DNA of 64,000 nucleotides, taken from contig CAMDTW010000297.1 in NCBI GenBank assembly GCA_945910005.1, positions 1-64,000 of the forward strand, given 5' to 3'. The DNA comes from Isoperla grammatica (Eukaryota > Arthropoda > Insecta > Plecoptera > Perlodidae). The notes under the pieces were generated by a model. That model worked only from the letters and a program-made list of their open reading frames with translations. It was not told the DNA's origin and ran no database searches. Every line of letters begins with the position of its first letter. Position 1 is the first letter of the stretch. Positions 48,970-62,900 of this stretch are shown piece after piece. A program made the translations under genes and the position numbers.

Positions 48970-51900
48970 CAATTTGTCCATTTCGTCACATTTCGATAAC
49001 TTCTATAGAAGTTACACCCTCCGTCGAAAAATAAGAATTATAGGTTGCATTCTTCAAGAGTATAATGAAAATGCATAAATTGAGTTTTTTCGTCGTTTTT
49101 GGTTAAAATATGCATAAAAAATAGAAATTGGCTGATTTCAGTCTATCTACCACAAACTTCCAGTTTTAAGAGGAATCTTGCATACGGCCGGGATTCCTAA
49201 GGGTTTCAACCAAAGTTGACAAATCGTTGTTTTAAAGCGTTTCAGGCTCCCAATAAGCACAATTCGTCCATTTCGTCACATTTCGATAACTTCTATAGAA
49301 GTTACACCCTCCGTCGAAAAATAAGAATTATAGGTTGCATTCTTCAAGAGTATAATGAAAATGCATAAATTGCGTTTTTTCGTCGTTTTGGTTAAAATAT
49401 GCATAAAAAATAGAAATTGGCTGATTTCAGTCTATCTACCACAAACTTCCAGTTTTAAGAGAAATCTTGCATACGGCCGGGATTCCTAAGAGTTTCAACC
49501 AAAGTTAACAAATCGTTGTTTTAGAGCGTATCAGGCTCCAATAAGCACAATTTGTCCATTTCGTCACATTTCGATAACTTCTATAGAAGTTAAACCCTCC
49601 CGTTGAAAAATAAGAATTATAGGTTGCATTCTTCAAGAGTATAATGAAAATGCATAAATTGAGTTTTTTTCGTCGTTTTAGTTAAAATATGCATAAAAAA
49701 TAGAAATTGGCTGATTTCAGTCTATCTACCACAAACTTCCAGTTTTAAGAGGAATCTTGCATACGGCCGGGATTCCTAAGGGTTTCAACCAAAGTTGACA
49801 AAATCGTTGTTTTAGAGCGTTTCAAGGCTCCATAAGCACAATTTGTCCATTTCGTCACATTTTGATAACTACTTTAGAAGTTACACCAACCGTTGAAAAA
49901 TAATAATGTTAGTGTGCATTCTGAAAGAGTTATATGTAAATGCATAAATTGAGTTTTTTCGTCGTTTTTGGTTAAAATATGCATAAAATATAGAAATTGG
50001 CTGATTTTAGTCTATCTACCACAAACTTCCAGTTTTAAGAGGAATCTTGCATACGGCTGGGATTCCTAAGGGTTTCAACCAAATTGCACAAATCGTTGTT
50101 TTAGAGCGTTTCAGGCTCCAATAAGCACAATTTGTCCACTTCGTTACATTTCGATAACTTCTATAGAGTTACACCCTCCGTCGAAAATAAGAATTATAGG
50201 TTGCATTCTTCAAGAGTATAATGAAAATGCATAAATTGAGTTTTTTCGTCGTTTTTGGTTAAAATATGCATAAAATATAGAAATTAGCTGATTTTAGTCT
50301 ATCTACCACAAACTTCCAGTTTTAAGAGGAATCTTGCATACGGCTGGGATTCCTAAGGGTTTCAACCAAATTGCACAAATCGTTGTTTTAGACCGTTTCA
50401 GGCTCCAATAAGCACAATTTGTCCATTTCGTCACATTTTGATAACTTCTATAGAAGTTACACCCTCCGTCGAAAAATAAGAATTATAGGTTGCATTCTTC
50501 AAGAGTATAATGAAAATGCATAAATTGAGTTTTTTCGTCGTTTTTGGTTAAAATATGCCTAAAAAATAGAAATTAGCTGATTTCAGTCTATCTACCACAA
50601 ACTTCCAGTTTTAAGAGGAATCTTGCATGCGGCCGGGGGTTCCTAAGGGTTTCAACCAAAGTTGACAAATCGTTGTTTTAGAGCGTTTTAGGCTCCAATA
50701 AGCACAATTTGTCCATTTCGTCACATTTCGATAACTTCTATAGAAGTTACACCCTCCGTTAAAAAATAAGAATTATAGGCTGCATTCTTCAAGAGTATAA
50801 TGAAAATGCATAAATTGAGTTTTTTCGACGTTTTTGATTAAAATATGCATAAAATATAGAAATTGGCTGATTTTAGTCTATTTACCACAAACTTCCAGTT
50901 TTAAGAGGAATCTTGCATACGGCTGGGATTCCTAAGGGTTTCAACCAAATTGCACAAATCGTTGTTTTAGAGCGTTTCAGGCTCCAATAAGCACAATTTG
51001 TCCATTTCGTCACATTTCGATAACTTCTATAGAAGTTACACCCTCCGTCGAAAAATAAGAATTATAGGTTGCATTCTTCAAGAGTATAATGAAAATGCAT
51101 AAATTGACTTTTTTCGTCGTTTTTGGTTAAAATATGCATAAAAAATAGAAATTGGCTGATTTCAGTCTATCTACCACAAACTTCCAGTTTTAAGAGGAAT
51201 CTTGCATACGGCCGGGATTCCTAAGGGTTTCAACCAAAGTTGACAAATCGTTGTTTTAGAGCGTTTCAGGCTCCAATAAGCACAATTTGTCCATTTCGTC
51301 ACATTTCGATATTTTCTATAGAAGTTACACCCTCCGTTGAAAAATAAGAATTATAGCTGCATTCTTCGAGAGTATAATGAAAATGCATAAATTGAGTTTT
51401 TTCGTCGTTTTTGGTTAAAATATGCATAAAATATAGAAATTGGCTGAGTTCAGTCTATCTACCACAAACTTCCAGTTTTAAGAGGAATCTTGCATACGGC
51501 TGGGATTCCTAAGGGTTTCAACCAAAGTTGACAAATCGTTGTTTTAGAGCGTTTCAGGCTCCAATAAGCACAAATTGTCCATTTCGTCACATTTCGATAA
51601 CTACTTTAGAAGTTACACCAACCGTTGAAAAATAATAATGTTAGTGTGCATTCTGAAAGAGTATTATGAAAATGCATAAATTGAGTTTTTTGGTCGTTTT
51701 TGGTTAAAATATGCATAAAATATAGAAATTGGCTGATTTTAGTCTATCTACCACAAACTTCCAGTTTAAAGAGGAATCTTGCATACGGCCGGGATTCCTA
51801 AGGGTTTCAACCAAAGTTGACAAATCGTTGTTTTAGAGCGTTTCAGGCTCCAATAAGCACAAATTGTCAATTTCGTCACATTTCGATTACTTCTATAGAA

Positions 51901-53020
51901 GTTACACCCTCCGTTGAAAAATAAGAATTATAGGCTGCATTCTTCAAGAGTATAATGAAAATGCATAAATTGAGTTTTTTCGTCGTTTTTGGTTGAAATA
52001 TGCATAAAATATAGAAATTGGCTGATTTTAGTCTATCTTCCACAAACTTCCAGTTTTAAGAGGAATCTTGCATACGGCTGGGATTCCTGAGGGTTTCAAC
52101 CAAATTGCACAAATCGTTGTTTTAGAGCGTTTTAGGCTCCAATAAGCACAATTTGTCCATTTCGTCACATTTCGATTACTTCTATAGAAGTTACACCCTC
52201 CGTCGAAAAATAAGAATTATAGGTTGCATTCTTCAAGAGTATAATGAAAATACATAAATTGAGTTTTTTCGTCGTTTTTGGTTCAAATATGCATAAAAAA
52301 TAGAAATTGGCTGATTTCTGTCGATCTACCACAAACTTCCAGTTTTAAGAGGAATCTTGCATACGGCCGGGATTCCTAAGGGTTTCAACCAAAGTTGACA
52401 AATCGTTGTTTTAGAGCGTTTTAGGCTCCAATAAGCAAAATTTGTCCATTTCGTCACATTTCGATAACTTCTATAGAAGTTACACCCTCCGTTGAAAAAT
52501 AAGAATTATAGGCTGCATTCTTCAAGAGTATAATGAAAATGCATAAATTGAGTTTTTTCGTCGTTTTTGGTTAAAATATGCATAAAATATAGAAATTGGC
52601 TGATTTTAGTCTACGTACCACAAACTTCCAGTTTTAAGAGGAATCTTGCATACGGCTGGGATTCCTAAGGGTTTCAACCAAATTGCACAAATCGTTGTTT
52701 TAGAGCGTTTCAGGCTCTAATAAGCACAATTTGTCCATTTCGTCACATTTCGATAACTTCTATAGAAGTTACACCCTCCGTCGAAAAATAAGAATTATAG
52801 GTTGCATTCTTCAAGAGTATAATGAAAATGCATAAATTGAGTTTTTTCGTCGTTTTTGGTTAAAATATGCATAAAAAATAGAAATTGGCTGATTTCAGTC
52901 TATCTACCACAAACTTCCAGTTTTAAGAGGAATCTTGCATACGGCCGGGATTCCTAAGGGTTTCAACCAAAGTTGACAAATCGTTGTTTTAGAGCGTTTC
53001 AGGCTCCAATAAGCACATTT
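48970..53020 (-). repeat. 38-monomer-spaced unit (about 10.98 kb), copy 1
   Basis: Matches 59950-64000. Shared private variants include TTTTAAAGCG (near 49231 and 60211), CCACTTCGTTACA (50136 and 61111), CATGCGGCCGGGGGTTCC (near 50627 and 61604), CGGCTGAGTTCAG-type GGCTGAGTTCAG (51442 and 62420) and CTACGTACC (near 52611 and 63590). The offset drifts between 10975 and 10979 because copy 1 carries several single-base indels. Similarity at this offset is lost left of about 48.96 kb. Confidence 0.85.
49230..50195 (-). other. Indel-rich kilobase within a duplicated unit
   Basis: Eight or so single-base indels fall here. They include an extra C in GGCTCCCAATAAG (49247), a missing T in CGTCGTTTTGG (49381), an extra C in ACCCTCCCGTTG (near 49595), an extra T in the T-run near 49667, an extra A in GACAAAATCG (near 49797), an extra A and a missing A in TTCAAGGCTCCATAAG (near 49822), a missing A in CTATAGAGTTAC (50161) and a missing A in GTCGAAAATAAG (near 50179). 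The sister copy at 60.2-61.2 kb has the normal sequence at these sites. The pattern is typical of residual sequencing error. Confidence 0.75.
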
Positions 53021-55904
53021 GGTCCATTTCGTCACATTTCGATAACTTCTATAGAAGTAACACCCTCCGTCGAAAAATAAGAATTATAAGTTGCATTCTT
53101 CAAGAGTATAATGAAAATGCATAAGTTGAGTTTTTTCGTCGTTTTTGGTTAAAATATGCATAAAAAATAGAAATTGGCTGATTTCAGTCTATCTACCACA
53201 AACTTCCAGTTTTAAGAGAAATCTTGCATACGGCTGGGATTCCTAAGGGTTTCAACCAAAGTTGACAAATCGTTGTTTTAGAGCGTTTCAGGCTCTAATA
53301 AGCACAATTTGTCCATTTCGTCACATTTCGATAACTACTTTAGAAGTTACACCAACCGTTGAAAAATAATAATGTTAGTGTGCATTCTGAAAGAGTATTA
53401 TGAAAATGCATAAATTGAGTTTTTTGGTCGTTTTTGGTTAAAATATGCATAAAATATAGAAATTGGCTGATTTTAGTCTATCTACCACAAACTTCCAGTT
53501 TAAAGAGGAATCTTGCATACGGCCGGGATTCCTAAGGGTTTCAACCAAAGTTGACAAATCGTTGTTTTAGAGCGTTTCAGGCTCCAATAAGCACAAATTG
53601 TCCATTTCGTCACATTTCGATAACTTCTATAGAAGTTACACCCTCCGTTGAAAAATAAGAATTATAGGCTGCATTCTTCAAGAGTATAATGAAAATGCAT
53701 AAATTGAGTTTTTTCGTCGTTTTTGGTTAAAATATGCATAAAATATAGAAATTGGCTGATTTTAGTCTATCTACCACAAACTTCCAGTTTTAAGAGGAAT
53801 CTTGCATACGGCTGGGATTCCTAAGGGTTTCAACCAAATTGCACAAATCGTTGTTTTAGAGCGTTTTAGGCTCCAATAAGCACAATTTGTCCATTTCGTC
53901 ACATTTCGATAACTTCTATAGAAGTTACAACCTCCGTCGAAAAATAAGAATTATAGGTTGCATTCTTCAAGAGTATAATGAAAATACATAAATTGAGTTT
54001 TTTCGTCGTTTTTGGTTAAAATATGCATAAAAAATAGAAATTGGCTGATTTCTGTCTATCTACCACAAACTGTCAGTTTTAAGAGGAATCTTGCATACGG
54101 CCGGGATTCCTAAGGGTTTCAACCAAAGTTGACAAATCGTTGTTTTAGAGCGTTTTAGGCTCCAATAAGCACAATTTGTCCATTTCGTCACATTTCGATA
54201 ACTTCTATAGAAGTTACACCCTCCGTTGAAAAATAAGAATTATAGGCTGCATTCTTCAAGAGTATAATGAAAATGCATAAATTGAGTTTTTTCGTCGTTT
54301 TTGGTTAAAATATGCATAAAATATAGAAATTGGCTGATTTTAGTCTATGTACCACAAACTTCCAGTTTTAAGAGGAATCTTGCATACGGCTGGGATTCCT
54401 AAGGGTTTCAACCAAATTGCACAAATCGTTGTTTTAGAGCGTTTCAGGCTCCAATAAGCACAATTTGTCCATTTCGTCACATTTCGATAACTTCTATAGA
54501 AGTTACACCCTCCGTCGAAAAATAAGAATTATAGGTTGCATTCTTCAAGAGTATAATGAAAATGCATAAATTGCGTTTTTTGTCGTTTTTGGTTAAAATA
54601 TGCATAAAAAATAGAAATTGGCTGATTTCAGTCTATCTACCACAAACTTCCAGTTTTAAGAGGAATCTTGCATACGGCCGGGAATCCTAAGGGTTTCAAC
54701 CATAGTTGACAAATCGTTGTTTTAGAGCGTTTCAGGCTCCAATAAGCACAATTCGTCCATTTCGTCACATTTCGATAATTTCTATAGAAGTTACACCCTC
54801 CGTCGAAAAATAAGAATTATAGGTTGCATTCTTCAAGAGTATAATGAAAATGCATAAATTGCGTTTTTTGTCGTTTTTGGTTAAAATATGCATAAAAAAT
54901 AGAAATTGGCTGATTTCAGTCTATCTACCACAAACTTCCAGTTTTAAGAGAAATCTTGCATACGGCCGGGATTCCTAAGGGTTTCAACCAAAGTTAACAA
55001 ATCGTTGTTTAAGAGCGTTTCAGGCTCCAATAAGCACAATTTGTCCATTTCGTCACATTTCGATAACTTCTATAGAAGTTACACCCTCCGTTGAAAAATA
55101 AGAATTATAGGTTGCATTCTTCAAAAGTATAATGAAAATGCATAAATTGAGTTTTTTCGTCGTTTTTGGTTAAAATATGCATAAAAAATAGAAATTGGCT
55201 GATTTCAGTTTATCTACCACAAACTTCCAGTTTTAAGAGGAATCTTGCATACGGCCGGGATTCCTAAGGGTTTCAACCAAAGTTGACAAATCGTTGTTTT
55301 AGAGCGTTTCAGGCTCCAATAAGCACAATTTGTCCATTTCGTCACATTTTGATAACTACTTTAGAAGTTACACCAACCGTTGAAAAATAATAATGTTAGT
55401 GTGCATTCTGAAAGAGTTATATGAAAATGCATAAATTTAGTTTTTTGGTCGTTTTTGGTTAAAATATGCATTAAATATTGAAATTGGCTGATTTTAGTCT
55501 ATCTACCACATACTTCCAGTTTTAAGAGGAATCTTGCATACGGCCGGGATTCCTAAGGGTTTCAACCAAAGTTGACAAATCGTTGTTTTAGAGCGTTTCA
55601 GGCTCCAATAAGCACAAATTGTCCATTTCGTCACATTTCGATAACTACTTTAGAAGTTACACCAACCGTTGAAAAATAATAATGTTAGTGTGCATTCTGA
55701 AAGAGTATTATGAAAATGCATAAATTGAGTTTTTTCGTCGTTTTCGGTTAAAATATGCATAAAATATAGAAATTGGCTGATTTTAGTCTATCTACCACAA
55801 ACTTCTAGTTTTAAGAGGAATCTTGCATACGGCTGGGATTCCTAAGGGTTTCAACCAAATTGCACAAATCGTTGTTTTAGAGCGTTTCAGGCTCCAATAA
55901 GCAC
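51861..55904 (-). repeat. 14-monomer higher-order unit (4044 bp), copy 1
   Basis: Begins at AAATTGTCAATTTCG (51861), which recurs at 55905. Shared private variants include TGTCGATCTACC (52319 and 56363), TGTCAGTTTTAAG (54071 and 58115), AAGTAACACCC (near 53056 and 57100) and ATGCATTAAATATTG (near 55467 and 59511). A one-base indel near 54580 shifts the offset to 4045. It contains an inner six-monomer repeat: the AAAATACATAAATTG monomer lies at 52247 and 53981 (1734 bp). Confidence 0.9.
55580..55730 (-). repeat. Class C tract substituted in a higher-order unit (conversion patch)
   Basis: This monomer has ACTACTTTAGAAG, the CCAACCG tract and the class C 3' region, then returns to the private variants GTTTTCGGTT and AACTTCTAG shared with 59.79-59.85 kb. 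The partner at 59.66-59.76 kb instead carries the class B tract (CTATAGAAG, CCTCCGTTG). As a result two class C monomers stand side by side (near 55396 and 55685), which is otherwise rare in the window. A local conversion tract is the simplest explanation. Confidence 0.75.
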
Positions 55905-58900
55905 AAATTGTCAATTTCGTCACATTTCGATTACTTCTATAGAAGTTACACCCTCCGTTGAAAAATAAGAATTATAGGCTGCATTCTTCGAGAGTATAAT
56001 GAAAATGCATAAATTGAGTTTTTTCGTCGTTTTTGGTTAAAATATGCATAAAATATAGAAATTGGCTGAGTTCAGTCTATCTACCACAAACTTCCAGTTT
56101 TAAGAGGAATCTTGCATACGGCTGGGATTCCTGAGGGTTTCAACCAAATTGCACAAATCGTTGTTTTAGAGCGTTTTAGGCTCCAATAAGCACAATTTGT
56201 CCATTTCGTCACATTTCGATTACTTCTATAGAAGTTACACCCTCCGTCGAAAAATAAGAATTATAGGTTGCATTCTTCAAGAGTATAATGAAAATACATA
56301 AATTGAGTTTTTTCGTCGTTTTTGGTTCAAATATGCATAAAAAATAGAAATTGGCTGATTTCTGTCGATCTACCACAAACTTCCAGTTTTAAGAGGAATC
56401 TTGCATACGGCCGGGATTCCTAAGGGTTTCAACCAAAGTTGACAAATCGTTGTTTTAGAGCGTTTTAGGCTCCAATAAGCAAAATTTGTCCATTTCGTCA
56501 CATTTCGATAACTTCTATAGAAGTTACACCCTCCGTTGAAAAATAAGAATTATAGGCTGCATTCTTCAAGAGTATAATGAAAATGCATAAATTGAGTTTT
56601 TTCGTCGTTTTTGGTTAAAATATGCATAAAATATAGAAATTGGCTGATTTTAGTCTACGTACCACAAACTTCCAGTTTTAAGAGGAATCTTGCATACGGC
56701 TGGGATTCCTAAGGGTTTCAACCAAATTGCACAAATCGTTGTTTTAGAGCGTTTCAGGCTCTAATAAGCACAATTTGTCCATTTCGTCACATTTCGATAA
56801 CTTCTATAGAAGTTACACCCTCCGTCGAAAAATAAGAATTATAGGTTGCATTCTTCAAGAGTATAATGAAAATGCATAAATTGAGTTTTTTCGTCGTTTT
56901 TGGTTAAAATATGCATAAAAAATAGAAATTGGCTGATTTCAGTCTATCTACCACAAACTTCCAGTTTTAAGAGGAATCTTGCATACGGCCGGGATTCCTA
57001 AGGGTTTCAACCAAAGTTGACAAATCGTTGTTTTAGAGCGTTTCAGGCTCCAATAAGCACAATTGGTCCATTTCGTCACATTTCGATAACTTCTATAGAA
57101 GTAACACCCTCCGTCGAAAAATAAGAATTATAAGTTGCATTCTTCAAGAGTATAATGAAAATGCATAAGTTGAGTTTTTTCGTCGTTTTTGGTTAAAATA
57201 TGCATAAAAAATAGAAATTGGCTGATTTCAGTCTATCTACCACAAACTTCCAGTTTTAAGAGAAATCTTGCATACGGCTGGGATTCCTAAGGGTTTCAAC
57301 CAAAGTTGACAAATCGTTGTTTTAGAGCGTTTCAGGCTCTAATAAGCACAATTTGTCCATTTCGTCACATTTCGATAACTACTTTAGAAGTTACACCAAC
57401 CGTTGAAAAATAATAATGTTAGTGTGCATTCTGAAAGAGTATTATGAAAATGCATAAATTGAGTTTTTTGGTCGTTTTTGGTTAAAATATGCATAAAATA
57501 TAGAAATTGGCTGATTTTAGTCTATCTACCACAAACTTCCAGTTTAAAGAGGAATCTTGCATACGGCCGGGATTCCTAAGGGTTTCAACCAAAGTTGACA
57601 AATCGTTGTTTTAGAGCGTTTCAGGCTCCAATAAGCACAAATTGTCCATTTCGTCACATTTCGATAACTTCTATAGAAGTTACACCCTCCGTTGAAAAAT
57701 AAGAATTATAGGCTGCATTCTTCAAGAGTATAATGAAAATGCATAAATTGAGTTTTTTCGTCGTTTTTGGTTAAAATATGCATAAAATATAGAAATTGGC
57801 TGATTTTAGTCTATCTACCACAAACTTCCAGTTTTAAGAGGAATCTTGCATACGGCTGGGATTCCTAAGGGTTTCAACCAAATTGCACAAATCGTTGTTT
57901 TAGAGCGTTTTAGGCTCCAATAAGCACAATTTGTCCATTTCGTCACATTTCGATAACTTCTATAGAAGTTACAACCTCCGTCGAAAAATAAGAATTATAG
58001 GTTGCATTCTTCAAGAGTATAATGAAAATACATAAATTGAGTTTTTTCGTCGTTTTTGGTTAAAATATGCATAAAAAATAGAAATTGGCTGATTTCTGTC
58101 TATCTACCACAAACTGTCAGTTTTAAGAGGAATCTTGCATACGGCCGGGATTCCTAAGGGTTTCAACCAAAGTTGACAAATCGTTGTTTTAGAGCGTTTT
58201 AGGCTCCAATAAGCACAATTTGTCCATTTCGTCACATTTCGATAACTTCTATAGAAGTTACACCCTCCGTTGAAAAATAAGAATTATAGGCTGCATTCTT
58301 CAAGAGTATAATGAAAATGCATAAATTGAGTTTTTTCGTCGTTTTTGGTTAAAATATGCATAAAATATAGAAATTGGCTGATTTTAGTCTATGTACCACA
58401 AACTTCCAGTTTTAAGAGGAATCTTGCATACGGCTGGGATTCCTAAGGGTTTCAACCAAATTGCACAAATCGTTGTTTTAGAGCGTTTCAGGCTCCAATA
58501 AGCACAATTTGTCCATTTCGTCACATTTCGATAACTTCTATAGAAGTTACACCCTCCGTCGAAAAATAAGAATTATAGGTTGCATTCTTCAAGAGTATAA
58601 TGAAAATGCATAAATTGAGTTTTTTCGTCGTTTTTGGTTAAAATATGCATAAAAAATAGAAATTGGCTGATTTCAGTCTATCTACCACAAACTTCCAGTT
58701 TTAAGAGGAATCTTGCATACGGCCGGGAATCCTAAGGGTTTCAACCATAGTTGACAAATCGTTGTTTTAGAGCGTTTCAGGCTCCAATAAGCACAATTCG
58801 TCCATTTCGTCACATTTCGATAATTTCTATAGAAGTTACACCCTCCGTCGAAAAATAAGAATTATAGGTTGCATTCTTCAAGAGTATAATGAAAATGCAT

Positions 58901-59949
58901 AAATTGCGTTTTTTGTCGTTTTTGGTTAAAATATGCATAAAAAATAGAAATTGGCTGATTTCAGTCTATCTACCACAAACTTCCAGTTTTAAGAGAAATC
59001 TTGCATACGGCCGGGATTCCTAAGGGTTTCAACCAAAGTTAACAAATCGTTGTTTAAGAGCGTTTCAGGCTCCAATAAGCACAATTTGTCCATTTCGTCA
59101 CATTTCGATAACTTCTATAGAAGTTACACCCTCCGTTGAAAAATAAGAATTATAGGTTGCATTCTTCAAAAGTATAATGGTAATGCATAAATTGAGTTTT
59201 TTCGTCGTTTTTGGTTAAAATATGCATAAAAAATAGAAATTGGCTGATTTCAGTTTATCTACCACAAACTTCCAGTTTTAAGAGGAATCTTGCATACGGC
59301 CGGGATTCCTAAGGGTTTCAACCAAAGTTGACAAATCGTTGTTTTAGAGCGTTTCAGGCTCCAATAAGCACAATTTGTCCATTTCGTCACATTTTGATAA
59401 CTACTTTAGAAGTTACACCAACCGTTGAAAAATAATAATGTTAGTGTGCATTCTGAAAGAGTTATATGAAAATGCATAAATTTAGTTTTTTGGTCGTTTT
59501 TGGTTAAAATATGCATTAAATATTGAAATTGGCTGATTTTAGTCTATCTACCACAAACTTCCAGTTTTAAGAGGAATCTTGCATACGGCCGGGATTCCTA
59601 AGGGTTTCAACCAAAGTTGACAAATCGTTGTTTTAGAGCGTTTCAGGCTCCAATAAGCACAAATTGTCCATTTCGTCACATTTCGATAACTTCTATAGAA
59701 GTTACACCCTCCGTTGAAAAATAAGAATTATAGGCTGCATTCTTCAAGAGTATAATGAAAATGCATAAATTGAGTTTTTTCGTCGTTTTCGGTTAAAATA
59801 TGCATAAAATATAGAAATTGGCTGATTTTAGTCTATCTACCACAAACTTCTAGTTTTAAGAGGAATCTTGCATACGGCTGGGATTCCTAAGGGTTTCAAC
59901 CAAATTGCACAAATCGTTGTTTTAGAGCGTTTCAGGCTCCAATAAGCAC
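55905..59949 (-). repeat. 14-monomer higher-order unit, copy 2
   Basis: Second copy of 51861-55904, mostly identical, with the inner six-monomer repeat also present (56291 and 58025). One stretch near 55.98-56.09 kb carries TTCTTCGAGAG and GGCTGAGTTCAG, which in the first copy belong to the preceding monomers at 51361 and 51442. That makes this segment a chimera. Confidence 0.9.
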
Positions 59950-62900
59950 AATTTGTCCATTTCGTCACATTTCGATAACTTCTATAGAAGTTACACCCTC
60001 CGTCGAAAAATAAGAATTATAGGTTGCATTCTTCAAGAGTATAATGAAAATGCATAAATTGAGTTTTTTCGTCGTTTTTGGTTAAAATATGCATAAAAAA
60101 TAGAAATTGGCTGATTTCAGTCTATCTACCACAAACTTCCAGTTTTAAGAGGAATCTTGCATACGGCCGGGATTCCTAAGGGTTTCAACCAAAGTTGACA
60201 AATCGTTGTTTTAAAGCGTTTCAGGCTCCAATAAGCACAATTCGTCCATTTCGTCACATTTCGATAACTTCTATAGAAGTTACACCCTCCGTCGAAAAAT
60301 AAGAATTATAGGTTGCATTCTTCAAGAGTATAATGAAAATGCATAAATTGCGTTTTTTCGTCGTTTTTGGTTAAAATATGCATAAAAAATAGAAATTGGC
60401 TGATTTCAGTCTATCTACCACAAACTTCCAGTTTTAAGAGAAATCTTGCATACGGCCGGGATTCCTAAGAGTTTCAACCAAAGTTAACAAATCGTTGTTT
60501 TAGAGCGTATCAGGCTCCAATAAGCACAATTTGTCCATTTCGTCACATTTCGATAACTTCTATAGAAGTTACACCCTCCGTTGAAAAATAAGAATTATAG
60601 GTTGCATTCTTCAAGAGTATAATGAAAATGCATAAATTGAGTTTTTTCGTCGTTTTAGTTAAAATATGCATAAAAAATAGAAATTGGCTGATTTCAGTCT
60701 ATCTACCACAAACTTCCAGTTTTAAGAGGAATCTTGCATACGGCCGGGATTCCTAAGGGTTTCAACCAAAGTTGACAAATCGTTGTTTTAGAGCGTTTCA
60801 GGCTCCAATAAGCACAATTTGTCCATTTCGTCACATTTGGTAACTACTTTAGAAGTTACACCAACCGTTGAAAAATAATAATGTTAGTGTGCATTCTGAA
60901 AGAGTTATATGTAAATGCATAAATTGAGTTTTTTCGTCGTTTTTGGTTAAAATATGCATAAAATATAGAAATTGGCTGATTTTAGTCTATCTACCACAAA
61001 CTTCCAGTTTTAAGAGGAATCTTGCATACGGCTGGGATTCCTAAGGGTTTCAACCAAATTGCACAAATCGTTGTTTTAGAGCGTTTCAGGCTCCAATAAG
61101 CACAATTTGTCCACTTCGTTACATTTCGATAACTTCTATAGAAGTTACACCCTCCGTCGAAAAATAAGAATTATAGGTTGCATTCTTCAAGAGTATAATG
61201 AAAATGCATAAATTGAGTTTTTTCGTCGTTTTTGGTTAAAATATGCATAAAATATAGAAATTAGCTGATTTTAGTCTATCTACCACAAACTTCCAGTTTT
61301 AAGAGGAATCTTGCATACGGCTGGGATTCCTAAGGGTTTCAACCAAATTGCACAAATCGTTGTTTTAGACCGTTTCAGGCTCCAATAAGCACAATTTGTC
61401 CATTTCGTCACATTTTGATAACTTCTATAGAAGTTACACCCTCCGTCGAAAAATAAGAATTATAGGTTGCATTCTTCAAGAGTATAATGAAAATGCATAA
61501 ATTGAGTTTTTTCGTCGTTTTTGGTTAAAATATGCATAAAAAATAGAAATTAGCTGATTTCAGTCTATCTACCACAAACTTCCAGTTTTAAGAGGAATCT
61601 TGCATGCGGCCGGGGGTTCCTAAGGGTTTCAACCAAAGTTGACAAATCGTTGTTTTAGAGCGTTTTAGGCTCCAATAAGCACAATTTGACCATTTCGTCA
61701 CATTTCGATAACTTCTATAGAAGTTACACCCTCCGTTAAAAAATAAGAATTATAGGCTGCATTCTTCAAGAGTATAATGAAAATGCATAAATTGAGTTTT
61801 TTCGACGTTTTTGATTAAAATATGCATAAAATATAGAAATTGGCTGATTTTAGTCTATTTACCACAAACTTCCAGTTTTAAGAGGAATCTTGCATACGGC
61901 TGGGATTCCTAAGGGTTTCAACCAAATTGCACAAATCGTTGTTTTAGAGCGTTTCAGGCTCCAATAAGCACAATTTGTCCATTTCGTCACATTTCGATAA
62001 CTTCTATAGAAGTTACACCCTCCGTCGAAAAATAAGAATTATAGGTTGCATTCTTCAAGAGTATAATGAAAATGCATAAATTGACTTTTTTCGTCGTTTT
62101 TGGTTAAAATATTTATAAAAAATAGAAATTGGCTGATTTCAGTCTATCTACCACAAACTTCCAGTTTTAAGAGGAATCTTGCATACGGCCGGGATTCCTA
62201 AGGGTTTCAACCAAAGTTGACAAATCGTTGTTTTAGAGCGTTTCAGGCTCCAATAAGCACAATTTGTCCATTTCGTCACATTTCGATATTTTCTATAGAA
62301 GTTACACCCTCCGTTGAAAAATAAGAATTATAGGCTGCATTCTTCAAGAGTATAATGAAAATGCATAAATTGAGTTTTTTCGTCGTTTTTGGTTAAAATA
62401 TGCATAAAATATAGAAATTGGCTGAGTTCAGTCTATCTACCACAAACTTCCAGTTTTAAGAGGAATCTTGCATACGGCTGGGATTCCTAAGGGTTTCAAC
62501 CAAAGTTGACAAATCGTTGTTTTAGAGCGTTTCAGGCTCCAATAAGCACAATTTGTCCATTTCGTCACATTTCGATAACTACTTTAGAAGTTACACCAAC
62601 CGTTGAAAAATAATAATGTTAGTGTGCATTCTGAAAGAGTATTATGAAAATGCATAAATTGAGTTTTTTGGTCGTTTTTGGTTAAAATATGCATAAAATA
62701 TAGAAATTGGCTGATTTTAGTCTATCTACCACAAACTTCCAGTTTAAAGAGGAATCTTGCATACGGCCGGGATTCCTAAGGGTTTCAACCAAAGTTGACA
62801 AATCGTTGTTTTAGAGCGTTTCAGGCTCCAATAAGCACAAATTGTCAATTTCGTCACATTTCGATTACTTCTATAGAAGTTACACCCTCCGTTGAAAAAT

